Below, in pieces: positions 1 to 11,880 of a stretch of DNA of 64,000 nt (its first letter is position 1; each line of letters begins with the position of its first letter). The notes under the pieces were generated by a model. It did not search any database. It saw only the letters and a list, made by a program, of their open reading frames with translations, and was not told the origin of the DNA. The stretch comes from Cheiracanthium punctorium. Lineage: Eukaryota > Arthropoda > Arachnida > Araneae > Cheiracanthiidae. The position numbers and the translations under genes were made by a program. The DNA lies in assembly GCA_038373885.1 (NCBI GenBank), contig JAWZYV010012538.1, positions 186,001 through 250,000 of the forward strand, read 5' to 3'.

Positions 1-1
1 G

Positions 2-754
2 GCAATAAGTAACTTAAAATGATTCATTCAAGAACATAGAAGTGACGTCAATTACAAAAATATTCTTGAGAAAGCCAAAGAACTTAGTGAAGAAGTGGAT
101 GGCGAGCCCCATTTTAAAACTGTTGAAGAAATCCGACGAAGGAAAAAGAAATGTCACTTCGATTACGAACATGCTGACGAATCCCCTCAATCTCCAGAAG
201 AGAAATTTAGGACAAATGTCTTTTTTAGAATTTTGGATATAGCTTGGGCATCATTAAATGAAAGATTTGACGCAATGAAAAATCACTGCGATAATTTTAG
301 TTTCTTGTGTAACTTATCGGAAATCGATAATGCAGATTTGAAGATAAAAGGCAGTAATTTAGAAAAATTGTTATAATATCGTGATAGTAAAAATATTAAC
401 GCAGAAGAAATTTTTGATGAAATAGTAGCTTCCAAAGACATTTTTAAAGCCGGTATGAATGACCCATTGGATATTCTGAACTTAATTGTGTCAAATAAAT
501 TGTGCTTCCCGAACTTGAATATAATATTGAGAATACTACTCAGCATTCCTGTTAGTGTTGCTAGTAGCGAAAGACCATTCTCAAAATTAAAATTGATCAA
601 GACGTATTTACGGTCAAGTATATCTCAGGAAAGACCTACAAATCTAGCTTTGATTGCTATTGAAAATGAAATCTGTCAAGAAGTCATATATACAAAAGAA
701 ATTATAGAAAAGTTTGTAAATATGAAATGCAGAAAAATTAATTTTTCCCTATAA
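2..754 (+). pseudogene. hAT-family transposase, C-terminal part, broken
   Basis: One forward frame runs from the window edge to 754. It is interrupted by a TGA at 20-22 and a TAA at 374-376. The segment around 530-700 contains SERPFSKLKLIK followed by SISQERPTNLALIAIENE, the signature of the hAT C-terminal dimerisation domain as found in ZMYM1-like hAT proteins of arthropods and vertebrates. The upstream part (95-373) is the less conserved stretch that precedes this domain. The N-terminal BED finger and the catalytic core lie outside the window or are lost. A poly-A and poly-G rich tail follows (770-862). With two in-frame stops this is a dead copy. Confidence 0.8.
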
Positions 755-830
755 ATAAATTTATTATTATATTTTTTTTTTTGGGGGGGGGGGGAGGGGG
801 CAAATGCTTTCTTCAAACTTATTTCTCTTC

Positions 831-861
<31 letters not shown>

Positions 862-862
862 G

Positions 863-2649
863 CAGTTTGGTAGCGGGGAACTGCTAACCACTCCACGGTA
901 TTAATACATGCTGAGAATGCAAATAAACAAGCTTGGTGTCGAGATTAGATATTTATTCTATATACATATATATCGTATTTACAACTTTTATATACATTGG
1001 ACATTCAACCTCCTTCTGATGATATTAAAACAAGCCCTTTGCTTCGTCCCCCCCCCCCCCCCCGCATTCTATCCGTTCGGAGAGCACCACCGTGGGTCAT
1101 CTTACGCCAGCGTTAAAGAGGGGATCGAAAACTGAGTGGGTTCTCTACAGTCTGCATAAGCGGCACTTTGCAGCTTGAAATCAACTCTAAATATCAGCCT
1201 AGCTAGTTATAAATGTGTTCAAAAACTACTGAACAAATGTTGAAATTGTCTGCTTATTTTGAATGATACATTTCCAGTGTTAAATTTGCTGTTTCCAATT
1301 AAAAAAATATATCCCTCTGTTTTATGTATCACTTTTTCAAGAAGACCTACAAATCTAGCTTTGATTGCTATTGAAAATGAAATCTGTCAAGATGTCATAT
1401 ATACAAAAGAAATTATAGAAAAGTTTGTAAATATGAAATGCATAAAAATTAATTTTCCCCTATAAATAAATTTATTATTATATTTTTTTTTTTTGGAGGG
1501 GGGGGGGGGAATGCTTTCTTCAAACTTGTTTCTCCTGTTTAAAAAAAAAAAAAAAAAAAACGGAGGGGGGGGGGGCGATTATAGCTTTTTTTTGCAGGCT
1601 GGCGCCAGATAACCTTGCGCCGGCGCTCATCTTACATCCAGTTTTTTAGTTTTTTTTTTTTAAGAAAAATGCTTTCAAAATTTTATGGTAATTATTTTTA
1701 TTCTGTAAAACAGAAAAAAAAAACTTTAAAAACTTTTTTTTTTGACTTAGGCTTCATGTTTCATAAGTACTTGGTAATAGTGACAATACAGATTTCAGGT
1801 TGGCGGATTTTTGGGAGTCCACTGTATTTATTTAATAACCAACTATTTTTCGTAAAAGATACGTTTGAATTAATCTGAAGAGAAATTTTAAAGTAAAATA
1901 CTTTAAATCATTAATTTTATTACAATTCTCTATTTTTAAGAGATTTTCACTTTTAATTTGGGTTGGGGCGAGGGGGGGGGTTAAGCTCCTTTAGCCTCCT
2001 CCATGTGGGTACCTATATATTGTATGGACACAGACAGTGATGTGATGATTCTAACAAGGAGCTGCAGCCAATCAGAAGGAATTAATAAATTTTAAATTCA
2101 TAGTACTTAGATTTCTTTAAATATAACTAGTTATTTCTGAATGTAACATATGGAACATGCCATGCATTATTACTAAAAAAGCATTGAATCATTAAATGTA
2201 CAAAATAAAAAATCTCATATTAGTCTCATATATCGGAAGGGGGGAGCAAGGGTGTCGAAAACAAAAATTACGTAAGTACGGAAAATTTTGGCCACTAACT
2301 ATATCAAAGTGGCCACTGAACTTTGTAGGGCCACTGGCCACTGAGGAATTTTTTTAATCTCAAGCTTTAATGCACAGCCTTGTGTAATATATTTTTGAAA
2401 ATCCCCCCCCTTTTTTTTTATTGGACAAAAATCTTAATTTTTTTAAGTAGAGAGATTTTTTTAAAATCAGATTTTTAAACTTTTTAAAAATTTTACTTAA
2501 ATGTGCAGTTTAAAGAAATTTATTTTTTCAAAATGTACTATTAGTTAAACATTGAAATGCATCCAGTTCATCATTTTTACTATAGTTTTAAAAAAATGCT
2601 GAAATGGTAAACTATTTCCTTAAAGGGACTTTGTTAGCATGCCACAAAA
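863..2649. other. non-coding, AT-rich interval apart from the 1341-1560 repeat
   Basis: No reading frame with recognisable content. The interval holds C-, G-, A- and T-homopolymer runs (around 1050, 1500, 1565, 1640, 1970 and 2400) and generic AT-rich sequence. Confidence 0.5.
1341..1560 (+). repeat. second partial copy of the hAT transposase 3' end
   Basis: The last ~40 codons of the hAT frame (RPTNLALIAIENEICQ) and its tail, including the T/G-rich tract and the A-run, reappear here in the same orientation as 631-862, about 700 bp downstream, with only scattered substitutions. Upstream of 1341 the similarity stops abruptly, so this is a truncated duplicate, not a complete gene. Confidence 0.8.
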
Positions 2650-3130
2650 AAAATTAAAATTACTTAAATTATTTTAAACATTGTTTCTTACCTTTTGCAA
2701 ATACTGTGAGTTAAAATGTTTTTGATTTATATTTATGCTAAAACTTACATATCTTATTTATAATAATAATTTTTATTGGTATATTTTAAGAATAAAAGAA
2801 TAGTGCTTTTTTAAAAACTTATATTCACGTTTCATGAATGAGCAAACATCAAACTAGAAGAGTGTGTTGTACATGGGCATCGCCAGAATATTTCCGGGGG
2901 GGGGGGGGGGGGTGAAGACTACTTCAACGTATGGTTACCATGTGGAAAAGAACAAAAAAGCAAGGGAAAACACTGAATACAATAATCCAAGTGGGCAAGT
3001 GCCCCCCCTTTCCCTATGCTGCCGGCGGCAAGGTGTGTGTAAGAGGAAGAACAAATACATTTCAGTAACTTGATTTTAAATGGTGTATATCCAACAGTTG
3101 GATGCAATACAAAGTTTGTGTATAACTCTG
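2650..3130. repeat. interspersed repeat A, copy 1, split by an insertion
   Basis: 2690-2863 and 3046-3130 match 54315-54560 and 56644-56893 in the same orientation (shared blocks include TTTCATGAATGAGCAAACAT and TTGGATGCAATACAAA). The two other copies lack 2864-3045. They therefore act as empty sites and show that this G/C-tract-rich segment is an insertion in copy 1. Short GTGTGT-like sequence lies at both edges of the insertion. Confidence 0.7.
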
Positions 3131-3249
3131 AAAAAAGAAAAAAAGAACTAACTAGCACCGTAAGTCAAAACACATTACAACCTACAAGTTTTGGGATAAG
3201 CCTAGTCGGTAAAATCATACAAGCCGGTGCGCACCCCATGTAAACACGG

Positions 3250-3295
3250 CGACAGCCGCTGGAGCTTGGCAACTGCCAAGCTCCAGCTACTGTCG
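3250..3295. repeat. hairpin-forming inverted repeat
   Basis: Arms 3250-3271 and 3274-3295 are complementary at 20 of 22 positions with a 2-nt spacer (core CTGGAGCTTGGCA). The flanking sequence shows no gene. Confidence 0.75.
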
Positions 3296-3454
3296 CCAAC
3301 CATTTTGCACGATCAGCAAAGTATTTTAACACATTAAAATTGCACATATATTCCACTTAGAAAAACATTAAAACAAAATACAACGTCCATATTTAACCAA
3401 AAGAACGTCTGCAAATTCAGTAACAGGCAATTTAAAATGAGCAAAAAGTGGACT

Positions 3455-3802
3455 GTGGACCGTTTTTAACTAAAAGAAATACAGTGGATTAAGCAACTTA
3501 GTTGTACAGTTATGTAAACTATGCAACCAGTGGACCGTTTTTAACTAAAAAAAACCTCAGTGGATTCAGCAACCTAGTTGTACAGCTATGTAAACTATGC
3601 AACCAGTGGACCGTTTTTAACTAAAAAAACCTCAGTGGATTCAGCAACCTAGTTGTACAGCTATGTAAACTATGCAACCAGTGTACCGTTTTTAACTAAA
3701 AAAAACCTCAGTGGATTCAGCAACCTAGTTGTACAGCTAATGTAAACTGGGCAAACACTGGCCCGTTTTCAACTCAAAAAAACAACCTAGTTGTACACCT
3801 CT
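3455..3802 (+). repeat. 76-bp tandem repeat, about 4.5 copies
   Basis: Units start at 3455, 3530, 3606, 3681 and 3758, each opening with GTGGACCGTTTTTAACTAAA or a variant and containing CAGTGGATTCAGCAACC and GTTGTACAGCTATGTAAACT. The middle units are nearly identical. The first is more diverged and the last is shortened internally. Confidence 0.9.
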
Positions 3803-4594
3803 TATAAAGTCAGTATTTTTAGAATAGCACGTAAATAGCACTTACGAAAACATAAACACATCCAATATCAATTTAAAATTCACATTAAAAACCTTAAACA
3901 TTGCAAAGATTCGTTAAAAAAGAGCACTTACCTTTATATTTTTTTAAGTGACCGCTCAGAAATGTCCCCAACACCCACCGGCTTATAACGTAACACCAGC
4001 ATGCTTTCTTTTATTTAGCTTTATATCACACTATATTTCTAACAAACACGCACAAATTCGTTTCATATATTAACATAACACATTTCATTCCCTTCCATCA
4101 ATAACAGAAACAATTTCAAATTCCCAAACCTGACGAAACACGTATTCTTTATGGTTGCCAGTCACAAATACCACCGGCAGGTAACTTCACTTTGGCGGTG
4201 CATCGCTCACTCTAGCGTCAGAGTGTTCGCCAAGGATTTGTAAACAAAAACATCGATATGTAAACAATGCACCGTATACGGAATATAGTCCATTGCGGGT
4301 TTTATTTATGAATTATCCACTAAAATTACACGCAAAAATTTTGCAGACTGATTATGAAACTCTGAAAGCTTGTCATAGACTGCTACAAAACTTTCTGCTA
4401 TTGGGATTATAATACGCTTTTAATATATAGCACTTTAGTGCGTATTTAAAATCTAAAAGTGTTTCAGATTCTTACTTTTCTTTTTCCTTCCGTTTTTTGA
4501 TAAAGGCCAATATATCCAGAAGCTCTTCAGAATTAGTATACAATGAAAATTATTTGTTCTTGTTTGTAGGTGTTTATCATTTAACCATCTTATT
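3803..4594. other. AT-rich interval without recognised features
   Basis: No coding signal, RNA gene or terminal repeat was recognised. Confidence 0.4.
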
Positions 4595-4602
4595 TTTGTA
4601 AC

Positions 4603-4744
4603 CAGGGGCGGCCTGACACAGTAAGCATTGCATCTGGGTGCCGGCTTCGAACGGGCGTCATTTGGAACTCAAAAACTAAGAGCATAAAAGGGGGTGTCAT
4701 TTTTATATTAGCAGGGGGCAACACTTACCGTAGGACTGCTCCTA
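4603..4744. mobile_element. hAT-like MITE, 142 bp, TSD TTTGTAAC
   Basis: The element is flanked by a perfect 8-bp direct repeat TTTGTAAC (4595-4602 and 4745-4752). Its ends, CAGGGGCGGCCTGAC on the left and TAGGAGCAGTCCTAC read inward from the right, agree at 10 of 15 positions, and every mismatch is a transition. An 8-bp target duplication with CAG-type ends is typical of hAT elements. No coding capacity. Confidence 0.8.
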
Positions 4745-4752
4745 TTTGTAAC

Positions 4753-5594
4753 CATCTTAATTTTAAATTCCATTCAGAATCTGGGAGATTTCAGTGCCGA
4801 GGAAGCCGGTGAGGAACAGTATTCTCTTTGAACAAGATTTATTAAGATGGCGAACCAACTGGTCACCGGAGGCGGCTAGTAACTTGTATAAAACTAAAAG
4901 ATATTGCTTACCTTTTGCGATTAACTCAAACATTGTACACTTTGGCAAGTTATCTCCACTTGGTGAGGTAGCACACTTCACTGGCAATTAGAGATTTGTT
5001 TTTAGAATATCCAACAGATTTATTTGAGAAGGCAGAAATATGAATATTTGTCATTCCCAAAAAATCAGTTAGCATATTACTCTTAAAACTATACGGCTGA
5101 AACTGTTATAGTAGTATATTTTTAAACACTAACATAGTAAATGTAGGGTATCTTAATTAAAAGCACATTACAAGAAATCGTGTGGTTTAAAAAAGAAAAA
5201 ATGCTATTGCAATGCACTCTGCATAACTGTGTAACGTGTATTAATCAGGGGTGTTAGAAAGAATATGAGTTGCAGTTCATGCATTGCAAAAGAGTATAAT
5301 TAACATAAAGACGAAAAGAAACGATAAAAGTTTAAACATACTCACCATAAAACTTTAACATTCCCACTCTAACGAAAGCAAATACAAATAGCAAATTTAA
5401 TTTGAGAGTTTAATCTGTATACCTTTGTACAAAAAAAATTATCTAACAAAACTGACTACTGAACTTATATCGTTATTGAAATGTTTTAAAACACTTTTGC
5501 AAGTCCTTTTATTTCTATTCGATCTATTATATTGCATAGCAAGGCTTAAACAACCACTTTCAGCCATCATGAGCTCCCCGTTAAAATGAAATCA
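4753..5594. other. interval without recognised features
   Basis: Short open frames on both strands at 4763-4991 overlap one another and resemble nothing known. The rest is AT-rich. Confidence 0.4.
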
Positions 5595-5740
5595 AACTCG
5601 CTAGCCGCTAGCACAAGCAAGAATCCTGCTTCTCATCCCTTTCCTTCCCAGTGCGCATTCTGTGTCGCGCATGATGTCAAAGGTGGGTGGGAACGGAAGA
5701 GGGTAGAGGGCATGAAGCTCGGGAGGAGAAACATCGACTT
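5595..5740. repeat. inverted repeat, left partner of 11310-11450
   Basis: The GC-richer block containing AGTGCGCATTCTGTGTCGCG and ATGATGTCAAAG is repeated as its reverse complement at 11310-11450, with the same order of sub-blocks (GCTAGC, CACAAGC, CCTGCTTCTCATC, AGAGGGTAGAG). The interval between the two copies holds several MITEs. Confidence 0.8.
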
Positions 5741-6293
5741 GTTATCCAACTTGGACCAACTACGCAGTATGAGAATTGCCCACGAAACTGTGGCTACCAT
5801 TGATTGCGCCATCTATTGACGGTAGCGGAAAACAACATCGCGGGCGATTTAATGCTTCTCTAATTGGGATTTATTCATTTATGCTGAAATTTCATGAAGT
5901 ATACACTAACATTTGAATAAATAAATATGATAATTAATATGCATATATAATAATTTTGTTTCTATATTACTTAGATACAACGATGTAACATCAGTTTGAA
6001 AATTTAATAAATTAATTAATAATTTAAATAAATTCTCTTTAAAACTGCATGCGAACGATATAATAGATCAGTTTTTGACAAATATTTTTGGTAGCAATTC
6101 GCTAAAAATTAAAAAAATATTCCCTGCCTTCTTTCAGGCTATAAATTCCTCTTATATACCCGCTCTTCCACATTATATTTTATTTATTATTATTTTATTT
6201 TTTATTTTTTTTGTCTTTAGTCTTAAAGTTGGTTAGTTAAACCAAAAAACCAAAACAAATATGGAAAGAGAAAAACATTTAACGCCGTTTTTC
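5741..6293. other. AT-rich interval without recognised features
   Basis: Poly-A/T-rich sequence with no recognised feature. Confidence 0.4.
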
Positions 6294-6301
6294 AGCACCA
6301 C

Positions 6302-6485
6302 CAGAGCCTGATTATAACCAACAAGGGCCCCAGGAATTGATGAATTTGGGGGGGGGGGGGGCATCTATGAAATTTGTTTTATTTTTCATAAAATTTTGAT
6401 ATAAAGAAGGATGTTTCAGAACAAGATTTGAAATTGGGGGGCCCTGGGCAAAGTCCCGATTTGCCCGTACGATAATAAGGACCTG
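6302..6485. mobile_element. hAT-like MITE, 184 bp, imperfect 8-bp TSD
   Basis: Flanks AGCACCAC (6294-6301) and AGTACCAC (6486-6493) agree at 7 of 8 positions. The left end starts CAGAGCCTGATTATAA and the right end read inward starts CAGGTCCTTATTAT. The interior has a long G-run at about 6349-6361 and GGGCCC-rich sub-terminal blocks. Confidence 0.7.
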
Positions 6486-6493
6486 AGTACCAC

Positions 6494-8151
6494 AAAAAAT
6501 TACATAAAAATCAATGTCTTTTCAGTTTCAATATCATTTTTCAGTACTACAAAAAATTTCATAAAAAGCATAAAGGAAAAAAATATTAATTCAATAAATA
6601 CACGCATATTCAGTGATTGACTCTTTTGCATCAGTTTTGCAAGCTTTCACATATCAGAAAAAATCTAATATTTCTTTAATTTTGAAAAATTTTGTATTTA
6701 AAAAAAAAAACAGACTTTGAATTGAAAATATTTGTTTCTGTATAAGTTTTGTAGACTTATGCCAAAAATATCTATTCATTTGTGTATCTCTTATATATTA
6801 TAAAATCCCCTCCCCCACCCTAATTAAATTAATAAACAGAAAAATATTATTCATAAAACTGTTATTATTTTTTTTAAAATGGACAATTTCAAAGTATTAT
6901 ACTGCTGTTTCAATTTGATTATTGGGCCAAATGCCAATTTTAAAGTGTTCATATTAGCATTATACTACTACTAACATGTACAAAAGGTTTTCTATTTACA
7001 TAGTGTTACTTTTTATGTTATACATTTATAAGGGGCCATATTAAAGAAATATTATGGTGATGCTATATTGATGCTGTTTGGAGCTTTAAATAACGTTGGA
7101 TTTTTCTTCCCGAGCGATACATTTCTTTTTCTGGCTTCTGGATATCTACTGTCACATCCAGGTGCAAAGCAGTGACTCGCTCGACCCATATTCTATTAAA
7201 ATAATTTATTTTATTAAAAAAAAATATAGCTCGTTCACAATCAAAACAACGCTAAATCCCTATTGGAGCGGTGCGCTGCGCCTCCTGCCGGTGAAAATGG
7301 ATCCTGGTCCGTTTTCCCGCCTGATCGCCCATTCCCGATGAGTCTCCTTAGAGCTTCATGGTAGAGGGAAAACTTCTCAAGATTATCACACACTTCGTGA
7401 ACATTTGGGATTGATTATGTTTTTATTGACATCGTATTCAAACAAATGTTTGTTTAAAAAATTTTCAAGTTACCTCACTTTATTGTGAAATAAATAATGT
7501 TTTAGGGTAGCTGTAATTTGCCTTACGGTCTCTGAAAATAGTGTTATTGGCTTTCTCTGACAGTTTAGCGTGATATTCGCATAGATATCGGAAATTTGTT
7601 TCAGTTATGCTTGATGAATTTAATGTAAAAAATTTGATGATTAAAATAAAATAAAAATTTTTAATGCTTTCAGGAAGTTTGCTGTGAGCAAGATTCAGAA
7701 CAATAAAAAAATATGCTAATAATTGAAATTATTTTTAAAAAATTATTCATACACAATTCTTTGAAATTTTGTAAAATTTACTGTTGATTACAAAAAGTTC
7801 TGAATAAAATATGTATTAAACTAGATTTGATTTATAAATCTTATACTTAATTTGGGTTGCTGCAAACTGTAATTTGGGTTGTTCAAAAAGCACAAATCTT
7901 TTTTGAAAGGTAAAAGAAAAAGGATTTTTTGTTTTGTTTTTCTTTATTACACCTTTAAAAGAATCATATTTAAGGTGCATGAATTAGTGCCCTTAGCTCA
8001 ATAATTGCAGTAATATGGGAGTTAGTTTGATTGATATGTTCATTTGACAATAATAAGAAAGCGTGTGAGTGTGTAAATGCATTGACTTTGTTGTGTTTCT
8101 GCTAAATGTTTTCAATTTAAATTAATTTTGAACATTGTTCTGCTGTGTTAT
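6494..8151. other. AT-rich interval without recognised features
   Basis: No coding signal. An 81-codon open frame at 7096-7341 has no recognisable domain and is taken as chance. Confidence 0.4.
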
Positions 8152-8212
8152 GGTAAACTTACACGAGGGATATCTGCCTCAACTGGAGGACTTTTTAAGG
8201 GTAAACTGTTTC
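8152..8212 (-). repeat. fragment of tRNA-related SINE (3' part)
   Basis: The blocks ACACGAGGGATATCTG and GGAGGACTTTTTAAGGG match the body of the SINE copies at 39713-39955 and 53115-53322. The tRNA-like head is absent, so this is a 5'-truncated fragment. Confidence 0.55.
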
Positions 8213-9216
8213 CTATTGCTGAAAATATTTTCAAATGGGTCATATCGGAATTTTATTAAACTTTTTTTGAAATAGCAGTTGAAACCCCTCCCCCCTCCTG
8301 CTCCTAGTTAGTTATGCTGTGATAATATTTAATCTTTAGCTTATGTAGATTTTATACTTGATATTAATGATCCAAACTAATGTGGACACAATAATATACT
8401 ATGCAAGGGCGTATATATGCATCTAAATAGGATTAATATAAAATATTTAAAATGATAATTTTTTACAATCTAATTCAAATCTTTTTTAAAAAAATAATGA
8501 ATTTTATATTTTGCTATTATATATGGGCATGCATCTAGGGGAGGTCAAATGGGGCACATGCCCCCCCAGCCATGCCTTATTTGCCGAAAATTAAGGTTTG
8601 TACTGTGTGAACTAAACTTTAGTTGTGGCACTGATTATATGTATGTTTGTTTTTATGTGATTAGTTTACTTTAAAAAAACAAGAAATTGAAAGTCTTTAT
8701 TTTCTTTGGGAGTGTTTCTTTTCACTTATGTTGAAATGGATTCTCACTGGGTCTTTTTGTTTATAGGTCAACTCTTAAAAGTTGATTTTTTATTTAAAAA
8801 AATACCAGGCCCCTTGTAAAATGCATTGCATAAAAAGTAATTGCTTATCATTAAAACACTTTAGTATGGTGCAATAGTTTAAAACAACCAGTTACAATGA
8901 AAATTGTATGAGTGGTGCAGATTTTTAGCCTATCTATGTAATTTTAAAAGGTCCTCTAGACCACACAAACCTCTATAAGCGACCAGTCCCAGTTCCCTGG
9001 CCAAAAAATTTTCTTGCTTTTTAATTTTTTTTTTGGGGGGGGGGGGATAAAGTAAACAAATGCCATATTGAACTGGAAAAGGGCTTTTTTTGTGGCCCTG
9101 GAAAGGGCCTTTTCCTGCTTTGAAAAAGCTCACTCTCTGAATCCGACATCTGGAAAATAGAGCAACGAGGTGGGAGAAACAAGTAGCAACAGCTAGCAAA
9201 GCGAAATGCAGAATGA
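8213..9216. other. interval without recognised features
   Basis: AT-rich, with C and G tracts around 8285, 8565 and 9036. The stretch around 8524-8577 has short inverted GGCATG motifs but no clear target duplication. Confidence 0.4.
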
Positions 9217-9404
9217 GCGAGAAGTAGAGATGGCCAATGATTCGATGAGTCGAATCAGTGATTCGAATTTTGGTACTGAGTGGCTCAGTCTTTACACTCA
9301 CTCTCTACTGATTCGAATCTCAAGCCCTCAAGGGAAATACATTCCAAGTGCGAAGGGTAGAAAAACTTATTTTCCCTTTGCCGTTCCCAGAGATTTTCCC
9401 TTAC

Positions 9405-9470
9405 TCTTTCAACTCTTTTCGACTCTTTACGACTCTTTTCGACTCTTTACGACTCTGAGTCGATAGATGA
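9405..9470 (+). repeat. GACTCTTT(T/A)C minisatellite
   Basis: Alternating GACTCTTTTC and GACTCTTTAC units form a short tandem array ending in GACTCTGAGTCGA. Confidence 0.75.
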
Positions 9471-9593
9471 TTTGAAACAGTAAATGAGTGGGTGTGGGTG
9501 AGTTGGTCACTGAGTTGGTGCAGCAACGAATCTTTACTGATTCAGTGTTTCGCTCTGTTTCGGTGATTGTATACTATCGTTGAGATTCGTTAG

Positions 9594-9749
9594 TTTTTCG
9601 AATCTTCTATCGACTCAGAGTCGAAAGGAGCCGAAAAGAGTTGAAAGGATGTTTCATTTAATTGGAGGGGTTTTTTCGAATCTTCTATCTTCTATCGACT
9701 CAGAGTCGAAAAGAGTTGAAAGGATGTTTCATTTAATTGAAGTTTTTTT
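9594..9749 (+). repeat. 78-bp tandem duplication
   Basis: The block TTTTTCGAATCTTCTATC...ATGTTTCATTTAATTG occurs at 9594-9669 and again at 9672-9749. The second copy has an extra CTTCTAT and lacks GGAGCC. Confidence 0.8.
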
Positions 9750-10219
9750 TTTCGAATCTTTGGTGTTTCATTTCTTGGCTGGTGGTCGGATTTAAAGTTT
9801 TATCTGTCTGTGGGTGTGGAGTGGGTCGAACATTGTTTGCTTTTGGCGGGGGGCATAGGCGTTACTTCCTAAGGGCAAGAGGGGTCAATCTCCCCCCCCG
9901 AAAAAAAATTAAGAAAATCCCTCCTTCCAACTTGTCTGGCTGATTTAATATTTGTTTAAAATTTAATGAAACATCCCTTTTCTACTTTTAACTTCAATAT
10001 ATGTCCCCCTGCCCCCACCCTCAAAAAAAAAAAAAAAAAAAAAAAACGGAACGTTACGTTTACATGGTGGCGGATTTTCATGTGAAGGGAAATAGAATGA
10101 AATAAAGTTAGGATTGTGCTTGTCACTTTTAATGAAGGATACAGGGGCGGTATTAAGCGCTCTCACAAAAGGACTTTGTAGTAAGCAAAATAACATTTCG
10201 CTTTATTGCAGCAGATTTC

Positions 10220-10220
<1 letters not shown>

Positions 10221-10257
<37 letters not shown>
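10221..10257 (+). repeat. poly-T tract
   Basis: An uninterrupted T-run of about 37 bases. Comparable runs lie at about 12670-12702 and 31174-31197. Run length is unlikely to be reliable in any assembly. Confidence 0.8.
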
Positions 10258-10259
<2 letters not shown>

Positions 10260-10587
10260 TTGTTTTTCGTTTAAGGGGAATGATTTTATTTTCTTTCGTA
10301 ATTCAGAGAAATACAAAATAGGGTCTAAAGCAGTGGCGTAGTTAGTGTTATTGACAGTGGCGTAGCCAGGATTTTATTTCGGGGTGGGCTGGGTATCACA
10401 TTTAAAGATAAAGTTCAATTGTAAGCTAAGTAAAGGGTCCCATTTTTGTTGGGGGGGGGCAGCAGCCTCTCAGTAGGACTGGGCCAAAAATCGACATATC
10501 GGTTTTATTTCAACATCAAATATCCGATATTCCCATTTTCATTTCAGTGAAATCTCGAATTCGATAAAGGGCAAAAATACAGGCCGG

Positions 10588-10756
10588 CCAGGGGCGTAGC
10601 CAGAAATTTTTCATGGGGGGGGTTATGACTACTGCAACTCATATATATGTATACGTGTGTATGATAATGTAGTGAAGAATATACATTTTGTATGGCAAAA
10701 AATTCCTCATGGGGGGTTATGACCCCCCTAACCCCCCCCCCTTGGCTACGCCTCTG
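10588..10756. mobile_element. hAT-like MITE, 169 bp, perfect 8-bp TSD
   Basis: Begins CAGGGGCGTAGCCAG and ends CTTGGCTACGCCTCTG. It is flanked on both sides by AGGCCGGC (10580-10587 and 10757-10764). Poly-G and poly-C blocks sit just inside the ends. The same family recurs at 43131-43310. It is nested inside the 9225-11305 element. Isolated left ends of related sequences (CAGTGGCGTAG) are seen near 10331 and 10345. Confidence 0.92.
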
Positions 10757-11309
10757 AGGCCGGCGATAAGAAAATCCTGAGATCAATACCAGCTTGTGAT
10801 GCTTTTGCTACTGCTTTCTCTCGGAAAGCTTCTTCTTCTCTCATCGCAGAAAAAACAGCTCCATGGTTTATTAGTCTAATTACCATAATTAATTAACGTA
10901 TATCTCGGAACCTATCCACCGGAGCGCGTTTTTATTGATTCTCGACCCCCCTAGACTCAACACCCCACCGATACTTAAAATTTCGAATGCTTTGACACCA
11001 AACTTAACCTTTTAATCTTACAGGCCCAGGGGGTCATACGAAGCTCCCCTGTATTTTCATTTCGGGTAGTTTAAACACTAGTTTTACTGGAGCAAGGAGA
11101 GAGAGATGCTAACTGCCCGAGAACTCAGCGGAGAAGAAACCCGATGAATGGGTGAAGGGTGTTTAAATAGTACGGCTTTAGGCGCAGAGAGAGGGAAAAT
11201 TTCTTTAGTTGTTTTATTGATTCAAGATTCGAATAACTGATTCGAATCATCGAAGTAGTGAGTCGAGATTCGGATCAGTAAAATGAGTCGAACCGCCCAT
11301 CTCTAGCTA

Positions 11310-11450
11310 GAAGCCGAGAAGTTTCTCCTCTACCCTCTTCTGTTCCACCCCCATCTTTGACATCATGCGCGACACAGAATGCGCACTGGGAAGGAAAGAG
11401 ATGAGAAGCAGGATTATTTCCACTATCTAGACGCTTGTGCCGCTAGCAGA
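11310..11450. repeat. inverted repeat, right partner of 5595-5740
   Basis: Reverse complement of 5595-5740, with ATCATGCGCGACACAGAATG as the best conserved block. It begins a few bases after the 9225-11305 element and overlaps the right copy of that element's target duplication. Confidence 0.8.
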
Positions 11451-11705
11451 CAGGGTACAGCAGGGCAAATTCTACGTTACGTCATATTAATAAATTCCAC
11501 TGCTAGAAGACCTCTGATTGGTCTACATTCGATATAATCGATATCGTCTCTAAAAGTTGTTTTGGAGAAAGTGATCGGGGTATTTTCTGACGTCAGAGAT
11601 AATGATCATCATTTTCTTCAAGTTTGCATACGAGATAGTGATGAGATCATTATTTTTTAGAAAATGATCGTATCATTATCACATCATTAGTTGAGTTGTC
11701 TGCAT

Positions 11706-11876
11706 ACAGGGGTAGAGTTCGTTTTTAAGTATCATAATCAGCCAAGATTTAAAGTATGGGTATACATGGTAATATGTTGTCCTCGAATAAGTCCCCAAAA
11801 ATATTTTCTAGTGTCCCCAAGTTTTCCTTGAATTCGAGGACAATGCTTGATTTGTCCCCAAAATACTGTTTATAAG
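11706..11876 (+). repeat. partial relative of the TTAA-flanked element at 23787-24599
   Basis: TTTTTAAGTATCA, GTCCCCAAGTTTTCCTTGAAT and TCGAGGACAATGCTTG follow in the same order as at 24497-24590. One end only; no duplication found. Confidence 0.6.
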
Positions 11877-11880
11877 TATA

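Larger units (their letters stand above)
9225..11305. mobile_element. hAT-like non-autonomous element, 2.1 kb
   Basis: The left end reads TAGAGATGGCCAATGATTCG. The right end read inward reads TAGAGATGGGCGGTTCGACT. Flanks GCGAGAAG (9217-9224) and GCTAGAAG (11306-11313) match at 7 of 8 positions, giving a hAT-type 8-bp duplication. Both sub-terminal zones are full of GATTCGAATC and GAGTCGA motifs. There is no transposase. The interior carries a GACTC minisatellite, a tandem duplication and a nested MITE (10588-10756), so part of its length is secondary. Confidence 0.75.

Noticed and set aside
3455..3802. CRISPR-like array
   Set aside because: Units are contiguous 75-77 bp tandem repeats without unique spacers, in a eukaryotic sequence.
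10331..10380. Two adjacent CAGTGGCGTAG starts
   Set aside because: Both look like left ends of the MITE family at 10588, but no right ends match. Recorded only within that entry.
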